Shown: positions 47,786 to 59,365, counted from the first letter of the stretch. The stretch: 64,000 bases of DNA from Siderastrea siderea (GCA_964030785.1 OZ034969.1:41355201-41419200), one strand, 5' to 3'. Numbers and translations are program-made. Notes: generated by a model from the letters alone, not told the origin.

Positions 47786-47936
47786 GGAAACACATCCACG
47801 TGCGGTTGTTTTGATTTACAACACTTTCGTCTCTCCCCTATACTCAGTAGTGACAAACACGACACTTATCTGCCCCTCCCCCATGTTGTTTATTTGTAAT
47901 CTGCTAAAGTCTAGCAGACACGTGACCAGCTTGTGC

Positions 47937-47997
47937 CAGGGTCTCTCTTCTCTCGCTCTTGGGGGCGGGGAGAGAGAGACCCTGGGAACGAGGTTGT
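47937..47997. repeat. CCAGGGTCTCTC ... GAGAGACCCTGG hairpin
   Basis: CCAGGGTCTCTCTTCTCTCG is the left arm and GGGGAGAGAGAGACCCTGG the right arm of a compact hairpin, followed by GAACGAGGTTG. The right part is the inverted copy of 47312-47360, placing the zinc-finger frame between inverted repeats. Confidence 0.75.
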
Positions 47998-48087
47998 TGA
48001 ACCTGCAGTCACGCACACCTCGCTTGCTTTCTTTTCGAGACGAACCAACACTTCGTGGGTTCTGCACGCATTGCGGGCCTATGTTTT

Positions 48088-48217
48088 ACCCCACGGTCAG
48101 GACGGGGTCTAGTAATACCCGTTTTTTTTTACCCTGCCGTCAGGACGGGGTCTAGTAATACCCATTTTTTTCTTACCCCGCCGTCAGGACGGGGTCTAGT
48201 AATACCCGTTTTTTTTT
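48088..48217. repeat. Three 43-44 bp tandem units with CCCCGCCGTCAGGACGGGG hairpin
   Basis: Three consecutive units of ACCCCGCCGTCAGGACGGGG plus TCTAGTAATACCCG plus a T-run (48088, 48131, 48175). Each contains a short palindrome around the CCCCGCC/GGACGGGG arms. A further single unit lies at 53740-53790, also directly before a satellite unit, so the motif is tied to the array. Confidence 0.85.
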
Positions 48218-50546
48218 GGTGGTCACTTGCCCCAGACCTCCGCTCGGTCAAAACAATACTTGCCGGTAAACTTTGTTCGTTTAGCGTTTATTCGCCAGAA
48301 TTTTCATGAAAGTTTGTGTAGAAAATTACTGGCGATTTAATGGCATAAAAACCCCTTCTATGAAAGCAAGAACGAAGGTGCTAGAGAGCTTTGAAGCTGG
48401 CATTTAATTCGCCTAACCTGCCCTGGCATGTAAACATTACATCACTGAAACACAGAAGCCGATTCGGGGAAGTCCCTTGCTTTCGCCAAGTTGAATAATT
48501 CAACAGTGAAATGCAAGCATTTTTTTGGCAGTTTTGCTTTGCTTTGCCAAAATCTTTAGGGAAAGTTGTGTAGGAAAGTAGAAGAAATTCAATGGAATTG
48601 ACTTCTCTTCAATGAGAGCAAGGGCAAAGGTGCTAGCGAGCTTTGAAAGCCAATGATTCATACTACGTGCCGTAGCACATAAACATTACGTCATTGAAAC
48701 ACAGAAGCCGATTCGGAGAAGTAACTTGCTTGCACCAAATCACTCATCGAATCACGGCCTAAAATAGACTTTTACGTTTTTTTTTCCATAGCTACCAGTT
48801 TCCTTTAGATTTTAGAATAGGTTTCTTTATCAACAAATCTATTTAAATTTCCGTGCCCTTGCTATTTAGAATTACACTGACATGTCAGTTCGTTTATTCA
48901 AAAAAACGTGACGTAACTGAGTCACGCTATGGTCAAAATTTTTCGTCACGTTCTTCTTCGCGAAAGCTAGGACAAGTGGATGACCAAGGAATGAGGGATG
49001 GGGATCATACTATCAGGGATTTATGTTATCACAGGGAGAAGGGTGCGGAGCAGACGCATAAGGGGAAATGACAGCAAACACGTCAAAGGTACGATAAATC
49101 ATCAACTTTAAAATTTACACCACTTGGGCTCGTATCTTGAGTGACCGCAATATATTTTGCTCCCTGGGAGGAGGAGAAAAACGGCGGGGTCCAATGCCCC
49201 TGGGGTGTTTCTTGTTTTTTTGGGGGGGTGGTCACTTGCCCCAGACCTCCGCTCGGTCAAAACAATACTTGCGGTAATCTTCGGTCATTTAGCGTATATT
49301 CGCCAGAATTTTCATGAAAGTTGGTGTAGAAAATTACTGACGATATAATGGCATAAAAACCCCTTTGATGAAAGGAAGAACGAAGGTGCTAGCGAGCTTT
49401 GAAGATGGCATGAATTCACCTAACTTACCCTGGCGCGTAAACATTTCATCACTAAAACACAGAAGCCGATTAGGGGAAGTCCCTTGCTTTCGCCAAGTTG
49501 AATAATTCAACAGTGAAATGCAAGCATTTTTTGAAAGTTTTGCTTTGCTTCGCCAAAATCTTTGGGGAAAGTTGTGTAGAAAAGTAAGAGAAATTCAGTG
49601 GAGTTGACTTCTCTCGATGAGAGCAAGGACGAAGGTGCTAGCGAGCTTTGAAGCTGGCATGATTTCGCCTAACTTGCCCTGGCAGGTAAACATTACATCA
49701 CTGAAAAACAGAAGCCGATTCGGGGAAGCCCCTTGCTTTCGCCAGATCATTCATCGACCTAAAGTAGACTTGTACGTTTCTTTTTTCGGTAGATAACCGT
49801 TCCCTTGAGATTTTAAGATTATTTTTTTTATCAATAAATCTCATTTCCGTGCCCTCGTTAGTTCGTTTAAAAAAAAACCGTGACGTAACTGAGTCACGCT
49901 GTGGTCAAAACTATTTCGACACGTTCTTCTTCACGCGTGTCAGAACAGGTGGATGACCAAGGAATTAGGGATGGGAAAGGTGTTCATACTATTAGGGATT
50001 CATGTTATCACAAGCAGGAGGGTGCACAGAAGACGTGAGGGGGGGAGATGGCAGCAAACACGTCAATGGTAAGATAAATTACCAACTTCAAAAATTTACA
50101 CCACTTGGGCTCATATCTTGAGTGACCGTACTGTATTTTGCATCGCAAAGGGAGGGGGAAAACGGTGGGGTCCAATGCCCCTGGGGCTTTTCTTGTTTTT
50201 TTGGTGGTCACTTGCCCCAGACCTCCGGTTTTCGCTCGGCCAAACAAATACTCGTCGTGTCTTTCGCTACACAGGCAAGGGCTTTTATCTTGAGTGACCG
50301 TAACATATTTTACAACAACCGGGGGGGAGGGACAACAACGGCGGGGTCTAATGCCCCTGGGACTTTTCTTGTCTTTTTTTGGGTGGTCACTTGCCCCAGA
50401 CCTCCGCTCGGTCAAAACAATACTTGCAGGTAATCTTCGTTCGTTTAGCTTTTATTCGCCAGAATTTTCATGAAAGTTGGTGTAGGAAATTACTGGCGAT
50501 TTAATGGTATAAAAACCCTTCGATCAAAGCAAGAAGAAAGGTGCTG

Positions 50547-52328
50547 CAACGGCCATGCATCTGAATTCTTTCTTCTAGAGCGAGGAGTCAGGCAAGGTTG
50601 TCCCTTGTCGGGCCTCCTTTTTGTTATCGGAATCGAACTTTTCGCTAGGGCGGTAAAAAACGACCCGAATATCAAAGGTATTAATGTAGGCCAAAAGGAA
50701 ATAAAAATCACACAATATGCGGATGACACCACGGTCCTGGTACGTGACTGCGACTCAGTGCCAAGATTATTAAAACTTTTAGAAGAATTCAAAAAAGTCA
50801 GTGGCCTACAAATTAACACCAGCAAAACAGAAGCCATGTGGTTAGGTACATGGAAAAGCCGCAACGAGAAACCCTTCGGATTCAAGTGGCCACATGATCC
50901 TGTTCTCGCTCTTGGAGTGCACTTTTCTTATGATTCTGAACGTGCCAAGAAGCTTAATTTGGAAGATAAGATAGCCACATTGGAAAAAACTCTCAATAAC
51001 TGGAAGCGAAGAAAACTCACTCTTCTTGGAAAAATACACATTGTGAAAACATTAGGCTTTTCCAAACTTATTTACAGCGCTTCGGTATTGGCAATGCCGA
51101 AACATACTGTAGAGAGAATTAACAAAATCATTTTTAACTTCCTCTGGGATGGCAAACCTGCCAAAATAAAGAAAAAACTATTATTGCCGAAAAAAAGCAT
51201 GGCGGACTAAAAATGATTGACTTTGAAATTATGGAACGGTCACTCAAATTAGCTTGGATTAAAAGAATTGCAGTAAACAACCTCGCTGCGTGGAAAATAA
51301 TTCCAGAACAGGCATTGAGCCAATACGGTGGTTTCGCGTTTTTCTCTCAATGCCAGTATGATATTAATTTTTGTGACCTTCAAAATTTACCGGAATTTTA
51401 CCGAACCATTCTGAGTTACTGGCAAAATTTTAAGCTCTTAACTGGTGTTGAAAAAGACGCACAGAACCAAATAATTTGGAACAATCGCAACATTCTCGTA
51501 GACGGAAAACCAGTTATGTATAAAGCGTGGCTCAAAAAAGGAATAATTCATATCAAGGATTTAATCAACGAAGACTCAAAGTTTCTTTCTCTAACCGATC
51601 TTAAAGCAAAATTCAACTTAGAAGTACCTTTCACTGTCTATTATGGCCTAGTAAAGGCTATCCCAGCAAGATGGAAAGAAAACATCCAAAATACGGATGT
51701 TGCCCCATCAGAAGTCGTACCGTCTCTCCTACTTCCCTCTACCAAAATAGCTTACTCGACCATACTTGGCAAAAGCTACTCTGTACCAACAGCTGAGAGT
51801 AAGATTTTAAATTATGGCTTCACTACAGACAACATCCAAAAGGTCTATATGCTTCCATTTCAAATTTTGAAGGAGCCAAAGTTAATAATTTTCCAGTTTA
51901 AAATCATTCATAACATCCTACCCACGCAATCTAGCTTGTTCCGTGCGGGTATAAAAGACAGTGACATATGCCCCTTATGTAATTCTGAAAGCCAATCTTT
52001 AAGTCACATGTTGATTACATGTGATACTTCCTCATCGTTTTGGAACCAGTTCAAACAATGGTGGCAAAAAAGCTTTCAGGAACAAATAAATTTACCCGAA
52101 AGCGTGATTCTGTATGGCTGGCACAAAAAATCAAACACCTGGCTAGTGCTCAATTACACGCTTATTATTGCAAAATACCACATTTTCACCACAAGTGTAG
52201 GCAATGGCAACCTGGATTTTGAAGGTTTTCTCTCACGCCTGAAAAGCGAGCTGACTATTCTACGAACAATTGCATTTACAAATAACAATCTGGAGCAATT
52301 TACAGAAACTTGGGCCGCTGTGTTATAG
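50547..52328 (+). pseudogene. LINE ORF2 fragment: RT palm/thumb and C-terminal zinc knuckle
   Basis: From 50547 the frame reads FFLERGVRQGCPLS (RT block 4), then QYADDTTVLV (catalytic YADD) and the thumb helix region, to the first stop at 51208-51210. A one-base expansion in an A7 run near 51190 shifts the frame. 51213-52328 continues the same protein, including PTQSSLFRAGI and CPLCNSESQSLSHMLITC, the CCHC-like motif near the end of L1/Tx1 ORF2. The endonuclease and first RT blocks are missing because of 5' truncation. Apart from the single frameshift the remainder is open. Confidence 0.92.
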
Positions 52329-52654
52329 GGCTAGAGGTATGTGTGTGTACTTCTCTGTGCGTCCGTCGCTGTGTTGTTGCTTGTGGAGTAGTGTAGGATA
52401 TGGTATTATTTTGTAATTTTAGTATCATAAGTTACTGTTTAGCAATTAAGTATTATACGTTTATGTTAAGTATTTCATGGTAAGTTTCGCTTGTAACCTT
52501 CTAAGTCTGTATCGTTGTAAAACAGTGTACAGTACTTTTATAACATGTAATTAAGTATTGTACGTTAGTGTATAATTTTCATTGTATAGAAGCGTGTAGA
52601 TTTGTAATTGCACTAATAAAAAAAAAAAAATAAGAAAAAAATAAGAAAAAAAAA
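50547..52654 (+). mobile_element. 5'-truncated L1/Tx1-type LINE with 13-bp target duplication
   Basis: A retrotransposon 3' half has inserted into the satellite. AAGAAAGGTGCTG is present at 50534-50546 and again at 52655-52667 (one end merges with the A-rich tail). The insert starts inside RT and ends with an A-rich tail with TAAG interruptions after ACTAATAAA. Long target duplication, poly(A) and 5' truncation show target-primed reverse transcription. The clear duplication and few coding lesions suggest a fairly recent insertion. Confidence 0.92.
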
Positions 52655-54048
52655 AAGAAAGGTGCTGGCGAGAATGAATTCTCCTAACTTGCCCTGGCAC
52701 GTAAATATTACATCGCTGAAACACAGAAGCCGATTCGGGGAAGTCCCTTGCCATCGCCAAGTTGAATAATTCAACAGTGAAATGCAAGCATTTTTTTCAC
52801 AGTTTTGCTTTGCTTCGCCAAAATCTTTAGGGAAAGTTGTGTAGAAAAGTACAAGAAATTCAATGGAGTTGACTTCTCTTCGATGAGAGCAAGGACGAAG
52901 GTGCTAGCGAGTTTTGAAGCTGGCATGAAGTCGCATAACTCGCCCTGGCACGTAAACATTACATCACTGGAAACACAGAAGCCGATTCGGGGAAGTCCCT
53001 TGCTTTCGCTAAGTTGAATAATTCAACAGTGAAATGCAAGCATTTTTTTGACAGTTTTGCTTTGCTTCCCCAAAATCTTTAGGGAAAGTTGTGTAGAAAA
53101 GTACAAGAAATTCGATGAAGTTGACTTCTCTTCGATGAGCGCAAAGACGAAGGTGCTAGCGAGCTTTGAAGCTGGCATGAACTCGCATAACTTTCCCTGG
53201 CACGTAAAAATTACGTCACTGAAACACAGAAGCCGATTCGGGGAAGCTCCTTGCTTTCGTCATTCATGGAATCGTGGCCTAAAACTAGACTTTTACGTTT
53301 CTACTTTCGGTAGATAACTGTTCGCTTTAAATTTTGGGATAATTTTTTCTTTATCAATAAATCTCATTTCCATGTCCTTGTTATTTACAATTACGCTGAG
53401 ATGTCAGTTCGTTTTAAAAAAACGTGCCGTAACTGAGTCACGCTATGGTCAAACTATTTCGTCTCGTTCTCCTTCGCAAGTGCTAGAACAGGTGGATGAC
53501 CAAGGAATGAGGAATGGGAAAGCTGTTCATACTATTAAGGATTCATGTTATCACACGGAGAAGGGTGCAGAGAGGACGTAGCGGAGGGGGGGGGGGGGGG
53601 GGGCGGCGAGCTACGATAACTCACCAACTTCAAAAATTTACACCACTTGGGGTCGTATCTTGAGTAACCGTAATGTATTTTGCACCCCAAGGGGAGGGGG
53701 GAAAACGGCGGGTTCAATGCCCTTGGGGCTTTTCTTGTTACCCCGCCGTCAGGACGGGGTCTAGTAATACCCGTTTTTTATTTTTTTTTGGTGGTCAATT
53801 GCCCCAGACCTTCGCTCGGTCAAAACAATACTTGCCGGTAATTTTCGTTCGTTTAGAGTTTATTCGCCAGAATTTTCATGATAATTGGTGTAGGAAATTA
53901 CTGGCGATTTAATGGCATAAAAACCCCTTCGATGAAAGCAAGAACGAAGGTGCTAGCGAGCTTTGAAGCTGGCATGAATTCGCCCAACTTGCCCTGGCAC
54001 GTGAACATTACATCACTGAGACACAGAAGCCGATTCGGGGAAGTCCCT

Positions 54049-54354
54049 AGTAGTAATATCGGAGTTCGACAAATACCACCTTATTCCTACACCCGTATTT
54101 TCCTCTTTTAAACCACTCAGCGTACAAACCAATACCACATCGAGAATCACATCTCGTATTATATCAAAAGTTTCTCAATTAGAGAATCGCACATCTTGAT
54201 ATCAAAAGTTTCTCAAGTATTAAATATACAAGTCATAATGTCTGTAGAAATTCCAATTGAACAAATGTGTGTTAAATGTATATCGCGAGTGTCGCATAAA
54301 AATATTTCCTATTGAAAAAAAAATCTGCGTAAGTATTATATATATATATGCAAG
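54049..54354. repeat. Left terminal region (putative TIR) of the viral-like element
   Basis: About 300 AT-rich bases precede the first gene. They begin AGTAGTAATATCGGAGTTCG and contain two copies of ATATCAAAAGTTTCTCAA (about 54160 and 54200) and an AGAGAATCGCAC-like block. Whether this is a true TIR can be decided only with the right end. No gene larger than 25 codons. Confidence 0.65.
54335..54350 (+). promoter_or_regulatory. TATA-like run before PolB
   Basis: TATTATATATATATATG lies 5 bases upstream of the PolB start codon at 54355. Similar AT motifs sit next to other starts in this element. Confidence 0.5.
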
Positions 54355-57300
54355 ATGGCAAGTATTAGCCAACAAACCGTTGAAGATTTTTTTCAACAAC
54401 TTCTTGCGGAAATGTCCCCGGCAGATGAGCAGTACATGATGCAATTGCTAGCGGAAAACGCGCCGGCAGCGGGGCCTATCCGAGAGGTTGTTCAGAACAT
54501 ACTGGATGAGCGTCTTCCTTTGGAAGAGCAAGAACGTCTACCCAAACCCCTGCTTCTACAAAGCTTACAACCGACTGCTCCTCCTCGTCAAAGAAGGGGG
54601 AGAAGAAGGCAAGAACTTCTGGGGAAGTTCGATCCATTTCCTCCGGAGAGCACCCGAAGGGTGACAAACTACCAGAATGACCTTCAAAATCTGTTCAATG
54701 TCGCTGAACATGAGGGAAAAGAGGAAAGGGGGCGCCGTTTCATCCGCTGGCGCTTCATCCGAGGTCTGGAAAGAGATCTGACACCCAATTCTATGGCAAA
54801 AATACGAGAGAAAGTTCACACATCTTTCTACGCCAGACACATCTTTTCATATCAGCTATGCAACATTGAAGACGGTTCGTTAATGGTGATGTACACTAAC
54901 ACTGGCTCGCCTTGGTTCGAACGCCTGTCTGAGGCGGAGAAATGGTTGAGTGAGCGGGAGAAGGTACGCCTGGACCCTGACAACATCAATAGACCGGACA
55001 CGAAGTGGGTGTTTGTAAGCCACTTCAATGTTGATGTAAAGGTCGTGCTTGACCAACAGCCACTGTTGCGCACAGGCCCCTTACCAGACTGGCTGCGTAA
55101 CCTTGCGCATGGCCGGTCGATGCTGGCGCTGGACACCTACAAGGACAACTTGTGTCTGTGGCGTTGCATTACAGTGTACCGCGGAGCGCGACCAGATCGA
55201 AGCACTCAAGGTGCTCGAGAGCTTGCAAAGAGTTTCTCCAAACTTAAGGCTGCACCAAACGACATTTCGAAAACATCGCTCGATGAATTAGATAAGGTAG
55301 AAAGACACCTGAATCATGGAGCAGCTTTCTCGGATTGGTTGGGTATCCGTGTCTATGAGCCTGAGCGCATGGAGGGTGAAGTGGTATGGCACCTTAGGTG
55401 GAACCCGCCGGCCAAGCTAACGAACATTCTGACATTCGTTATCAAGGATATTTCGAAGCTTGCAAGAACGTATGCATGCGTTCATTGAAGTGGACGATTC
55501 ACTAAAGGTTTTAATCTTCAACGACATGCCGAAAGGTACGCCCAAGGCAAGACGGTGATCGATTGCCCGGCCGAAAGAGTTGAAGCACGGCAGACATCGT
55601 TCGAGAAGGCCTTCTATCCAAAACATCAGGCTTTCCATGAATCACTTCGGTGGCTTCAACGAGAAGCTAAGTGGCGGAAAATTCACATTCACCACGCAAT
55701 GTGTGGGCACGGGGGTGAGCGATGGGTTCAGCGGGCTCCTGTCGACGGGTGCAACCATGAAAAGAGGATTGTATTCCAATACCACGGCTGTCACTGGCAC
55801 GGATGCAGAAAATGTTTCCCGAACGATCGTGATAAAATCATTGCCTGCAAGGACCAAACGCGAGAAGACCGGTACAAAGCAACTGTAAAACGCACAAAAG
55901 CGCTCCGAGCTGCTGGCTATCACGTAATCGAGGCATGGGCGTGTGAAGTAGGGGAAATAGATGTGGAGTTGCCACGGACCCAAATGCGAAGCTACCCACA
56001 CGCGAGCTTGTATGACGTCGAAGCATACGGAGACAAGAATCAGCGGAAGGAGCCGAGAGGCATGCTCACGATCGAGAACGCACACGTACCAATCTCGGTG
56101 AGCATTGGGGACACCCTCGAACGCGAGCCCAAACACATTTGTGAAAAAAATCTAGTGGAGCTGATCCGCAAGTTCATGCAAGAACTGGAGCGGCACGGGA
56201 AAAACATTCGGTCCAAAGTACGAGCCGGGTGCATGCCCGACGACGTGAAGATGCTTCCAAAAGCGCAGCGCCTCAAAATCGAAGAATGGTGCGATCAGGT
56301 GCCGGTTCTCGGGTTCAATTCCGGGCGATACGATCTGAACCTGATCAGAGAGCATTTCGCGGAGCGCCTAGCTGACACAACCGGTAAAGTCAGAGTGGCG
56401 AAAAATGGAAACAAGATCATGTTTATTCTGACGAACAGCTTTCGCTTTCTCGACATCATGAACTACTTAGGTCCGGGGACCAGCTACGAGAAATGGGTGA
56501 AAGCCTAGGAATGTGACACTGTAAAATCGTGGTTTCCGTACGAGTGGTTTAATACTCCTGAAAAACTTGATTTTCGCGGGCTTCCGAAATATGAGAAGTG
56601 GTATTCGCAGCTGAAGGGCGACTACGTTCTCACGCGGGAGGAATGGGAGGGGTGTCAGCGCCTGTTCTAAAGAAAAGGGCATGTGTACCTTCGCAGACTG
56701 GCTGCGTTACTACAATAATCTCGATGTGGCTCCCGGCCTTGAGGTTCTGGAAAAGATGCGTGCTTTCTACACTGATAAGGGAATCGATATTCTGAAAGAC
56801 GCTGTCAGCATCCCAGGTGTGAGTTTACATTACTTGCTCCGCGGATGTGTTGAGGGGGACGCGGAGCCTTACAGCCCGGGCAAAGAAGCGTATGAGATGC
56901 TGAAAGAAGCTGTTGTCGGAGGCTTGAGCCTCGTTTTCACAAGATACCACGAAGTTGGAGTCACGAAGATAAGGTCTCATCGAATAGCGGAGCCCCGTCC
57001 TTGCAAAAATATCCTGGGTTACGACGCCAATGCTTTGTACTTGTCAACCATGCTCAGAGACATGCCTTGCGAAAGGGAAGGGTCGTGCATTATAACTACC
57101 AAGCCGCCGCTCCCATTCTAACACAAAGGCTCAAAGAAGAAAAATGGTTCGGATTTGCCGAAGTCGATATAGAGATCCCTGAGCCCTTGCTCCCAAAGTT
57201 CGAGGAGATGTGCCCATTCTTCTACAACAAAGAGGTACCAATTGAAGCTGTGCCGCAGCATATGCTTGATTACTTGAAGCGCACGGGGCGAAAGGGCGGA

Positions 57301-58269
57301 GACGGGAGAAAACTCACGGGAGCATTGTCCGCAAAGAAGATATTATTATACGCTCCTCTACTTAGATGGTATCTTGAGCATGGAGCAGTGATCACAAATG
57401 TTTATCGGACGATTGACTACCAACCAACTAAGATATTCACTTGGTTCGTGGAGCAGGTGACGGAGGCGCGCCGGACTGGAGACGTGGAAAAAAGCAAGGC
57501 GCTGCTGGCCGAGGTGTTCAAGCTGTTAGGAAATAGCGGGTACGGGAAGCTCGTCGAAGCCTTGGAGCGGCAAACAAACATCATTTACACCAAAGACGAG
57601 AAGGTAGCCGACAGAGCCTTGCGAAGCGCATATTTCAGTGATCTTGACGAGATCGGGCAGGCGTATGAGCTGGAAAGCCGAAAGCCTCGGATCACAATCA
57701 GAAGACCATTTCAGGTAGGAATAGCTGTATATCAACTGGCAAAGCTTCGAATGCTTGAATTATATTATGACTTTCTTGACAGGTATTTTGACAGAAGAGA
57801 TTTCGAATTGATTCAGATGGACACCGACAGCAATTACATGGCAATCAGCGCAGAAAAGTTGGAAGACATCGTCAAACCAGAGCTGCAAACAGAATTTCAG
57901 GCAAAAGAGCAAGAGTGGTTAGCTTGGGACAAGTGGAGCAGTCGGACCCCTGGGCTCTTTAAACTCGAGTGTGAAGGCAGCAGAATGATTGCACTCTGCT
58001 CAAAATGTTATTTGGTCGATGAACCTGAGGGCGAAAAAAATAAGTTCAGCACGAAAGGGATGTCAAAGAAACAGAACGAGATCGCGTGGCAGCGTTTCAG
58101 GTCAGCTTTGGACGGCAGCAAGGACATGGCAACGAACATTGGTTTTCGTATGAACAACGGGAGGATGGTTACGTACGAACAGCAGAAGCTTGGGCTGAGC
58201 GCGTACTACGACAAACGCTGGGTATTGGAAGACGGCATTCACACAGAACCGATCGAGTTTCATGGTTAG
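54355..58269 (+). pseudogene. Protein-primed family B DNA polymerase (PolB), disrupted
   Basis: The gene spans about 1300 codons. The first 370 residues hold a Polinton-type N-terminal region. Around 55470-55530 a CxxC-His zinc-finger-like patch begins, then an HGCHWHGC endonuclease-like motif (55780-55810) and exonuclease blocks including LGFNSGRYDLN (56310). Polymerase motifs follow: A (GYDANALY, 57016), B (KLLGNSGYG, 57520), C (MDTDSN, 57820) and a KFSTKGMS block. Lesions are an in-frame TGA at 55486, TAG at 56506 and TAA at 56668, a frame change near 56670 and a reverse one near 57100. The catalytic motifs themselves are intact, but a full product cannot be made. It converges with integrase, the stop codons overlapping by 4 bp. 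Confidence 0.93.
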
Positions 58270-59315
58270 ATTGCCGGTGGTAGCTGTGTATCTGGAGGGA
58301 CAACCAAAAGCTCTTCGCGGACAAACCCGCGTTTTGGTCCGTCAAACAAATAACAGAGAACCAGTGCATTTGGATTTATCATAATCTTTTCAATCTCGTA
58401 AACTTTCAGAGACCAGATTGGGTCGGTAGCTCTTCGCCGGCCACCTTCAAGTTCACCGGGTTGATAGAGATAGCGAACACTTAAACCGGAGGGGAGCTTC
58501 TTTTCGTTTACAACAACGGGTCTCAAATAAGGGGTCGAGGGTTTGGATGGAACAGTTTTCTCTTTGATGGCCTCAACGGGTTTCTGACCGGTCAGTCGAG
58601 TGACTTCTTTATTCAAAGCTGAAATAACAGCGGGCAGTCGGGCCACCCATTCAGTCGATCTTTTGTCGTCTGGGAGGCGCATTTCAACCCCATATTGGTG
58701 TCCAAACAGTCGTTCAGCCAGGGTGCGGTTGAGTCTTTCAACGATAGCTTGATCACGGTGAATATCCACACGGCCGCGTCTAACCTCGACATTATGTTTC
58801 GAAAGCAGTTGATTCACAGCGCCCATAAACTCACGACCAGGATCGACCTGAAGCAGTTTCGGCCACTTCAAAGGACCACGACTATAAATCCGTTCCAGAG
58901 CAGCTGCGACTTCTTTAGCCTCTTTTATGGTCAACGGTTTGGCCTCTTTATATCGAGAGGCCACATCTACCACTGTGAGGGCATATTTAAAAGTTTTACG
59001 GGAGCGTGGTGGGCGATCGTGTGGGAGATACAGAAGATCGGCTTGGTGAACTTTGTTTGGAACAGGAACATCAAATTTCGGTCTTGGAATGTACCTTGGG
59101 GCTGGTAAATAAACCTGCCAAAGAGCTTCCTTCATCAACCAGTTTCGAGCCACATCTTCCGAGACTTTCGCTGTCTGGGCTAATTTCTTAATCGCTGAAA
59201 ACCCTTTCCAATACCCTTGCGGGCTGTAATAAATTTTTGACAACCTATTGAAAATGCGCGCGCTCATTGTATACCATACAATAAAAAAACGGACGACCCA
59301 TTTGGTTGTTTGCAA
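58266..59315 (-). CDS. Retroviral-type (rve) integrase of the viral-like element
   Basis: Intact frame of 349 codons; the likelier start is Met17 (59267), which has TATACA directly before it. The N-terminal region (residues 30-80) carries a helix-turn-helix-like block. The core has Asp93 (HQADLLYLP), Asp158 (LQVDPGREF) and Glu193 (DQAIVERLN), giving the D-D-x34-E triad. The C-terminal ~100 residues end in FDGPKRGFVREELLVVP, which resembles a chromo/SH3-like tail. The enzyme would insert the element's linear DNA into host chromosomes. It is the one large gene of this copy without a lesion. It is transcribed towards PolB. Confidence 0.95.
   Translation of the reverse strand: MQTTKWVVRFFIVWYTMSARIFNRLSKIYYSPQGYWKGFSAIKKLAQTAKVSEDVARNWLMKEALWQVYLPAPRYIPRPKFDVPVPNKVHQADLLYLPHDRPPRSRKTFKYALTVVDVASRYKEAKPLTIKEAKEVAAALERIYSRGPLKWPKLLQVDPGREFMGAVNQLLSKHNVEVRRGRVDIHRDQAIVERLNRTLAERLFGHQYGVEMRLPDDKRSTEWVARLPAVISALNKEVTRLTGQKPVEAIKEKTVPSKPSTPYLRPVVVNEKKLPSGLSVRYLYQPGELEGGRRRATDPIWSLKVYEIEKIMINPNALVLCYLFDGPKRGFVREELLVVPPDTQLPPAI
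59268..59280 (-). promoter_or_regulatory. TATACA motif directly before integrase Met17
   Basis: Minus-strand TGTATGGTATACA abuts the ATG at 59267. This supports Met17 as the true start and matches motifs before other genes of the element. Confidence 0.5.
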
Positions 59316-59365
59316 GGTGTGAAAATCTCGTCAAAAATGATGCAAGAAATATTGCAAAAAAAGAA

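Larger units (their letters stand above)
48218..54048. repeat. Satellite-like array, ~1-kb unit with ~245-bp sub-repeats
   Basis: The phrase GGTCACTTGCCCCAGACCTC starts units at about 48221, 49230, 50204 and 50385, and a variant starts one at 53792. Intact periods are about 1.01 and 0.97 kb. Within units, GAAGGTGCTAGCGAGCTTTG ... GAAGCCGATTCGGGGAAGTC repeats at ~245-bp spacing (48374, 48625, 49381, 49629, 52655, 52894, 53142, 53944). The array is interrupted by the LINE at 50547-52654 and ends where the viral-like element begins. Frames inside the array (for example minus 50008-50415) are repeat artefacts. An 18-bp G run lies at 53586-53603. Confidence 0.85.

Noticed and set aside
50008..50433. 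Two overlapping Pro/Arg/Gly-rich frames
   Set aside because: They are both strands of the satellite repeat, recur in other units with frame breaks, and are not coding.
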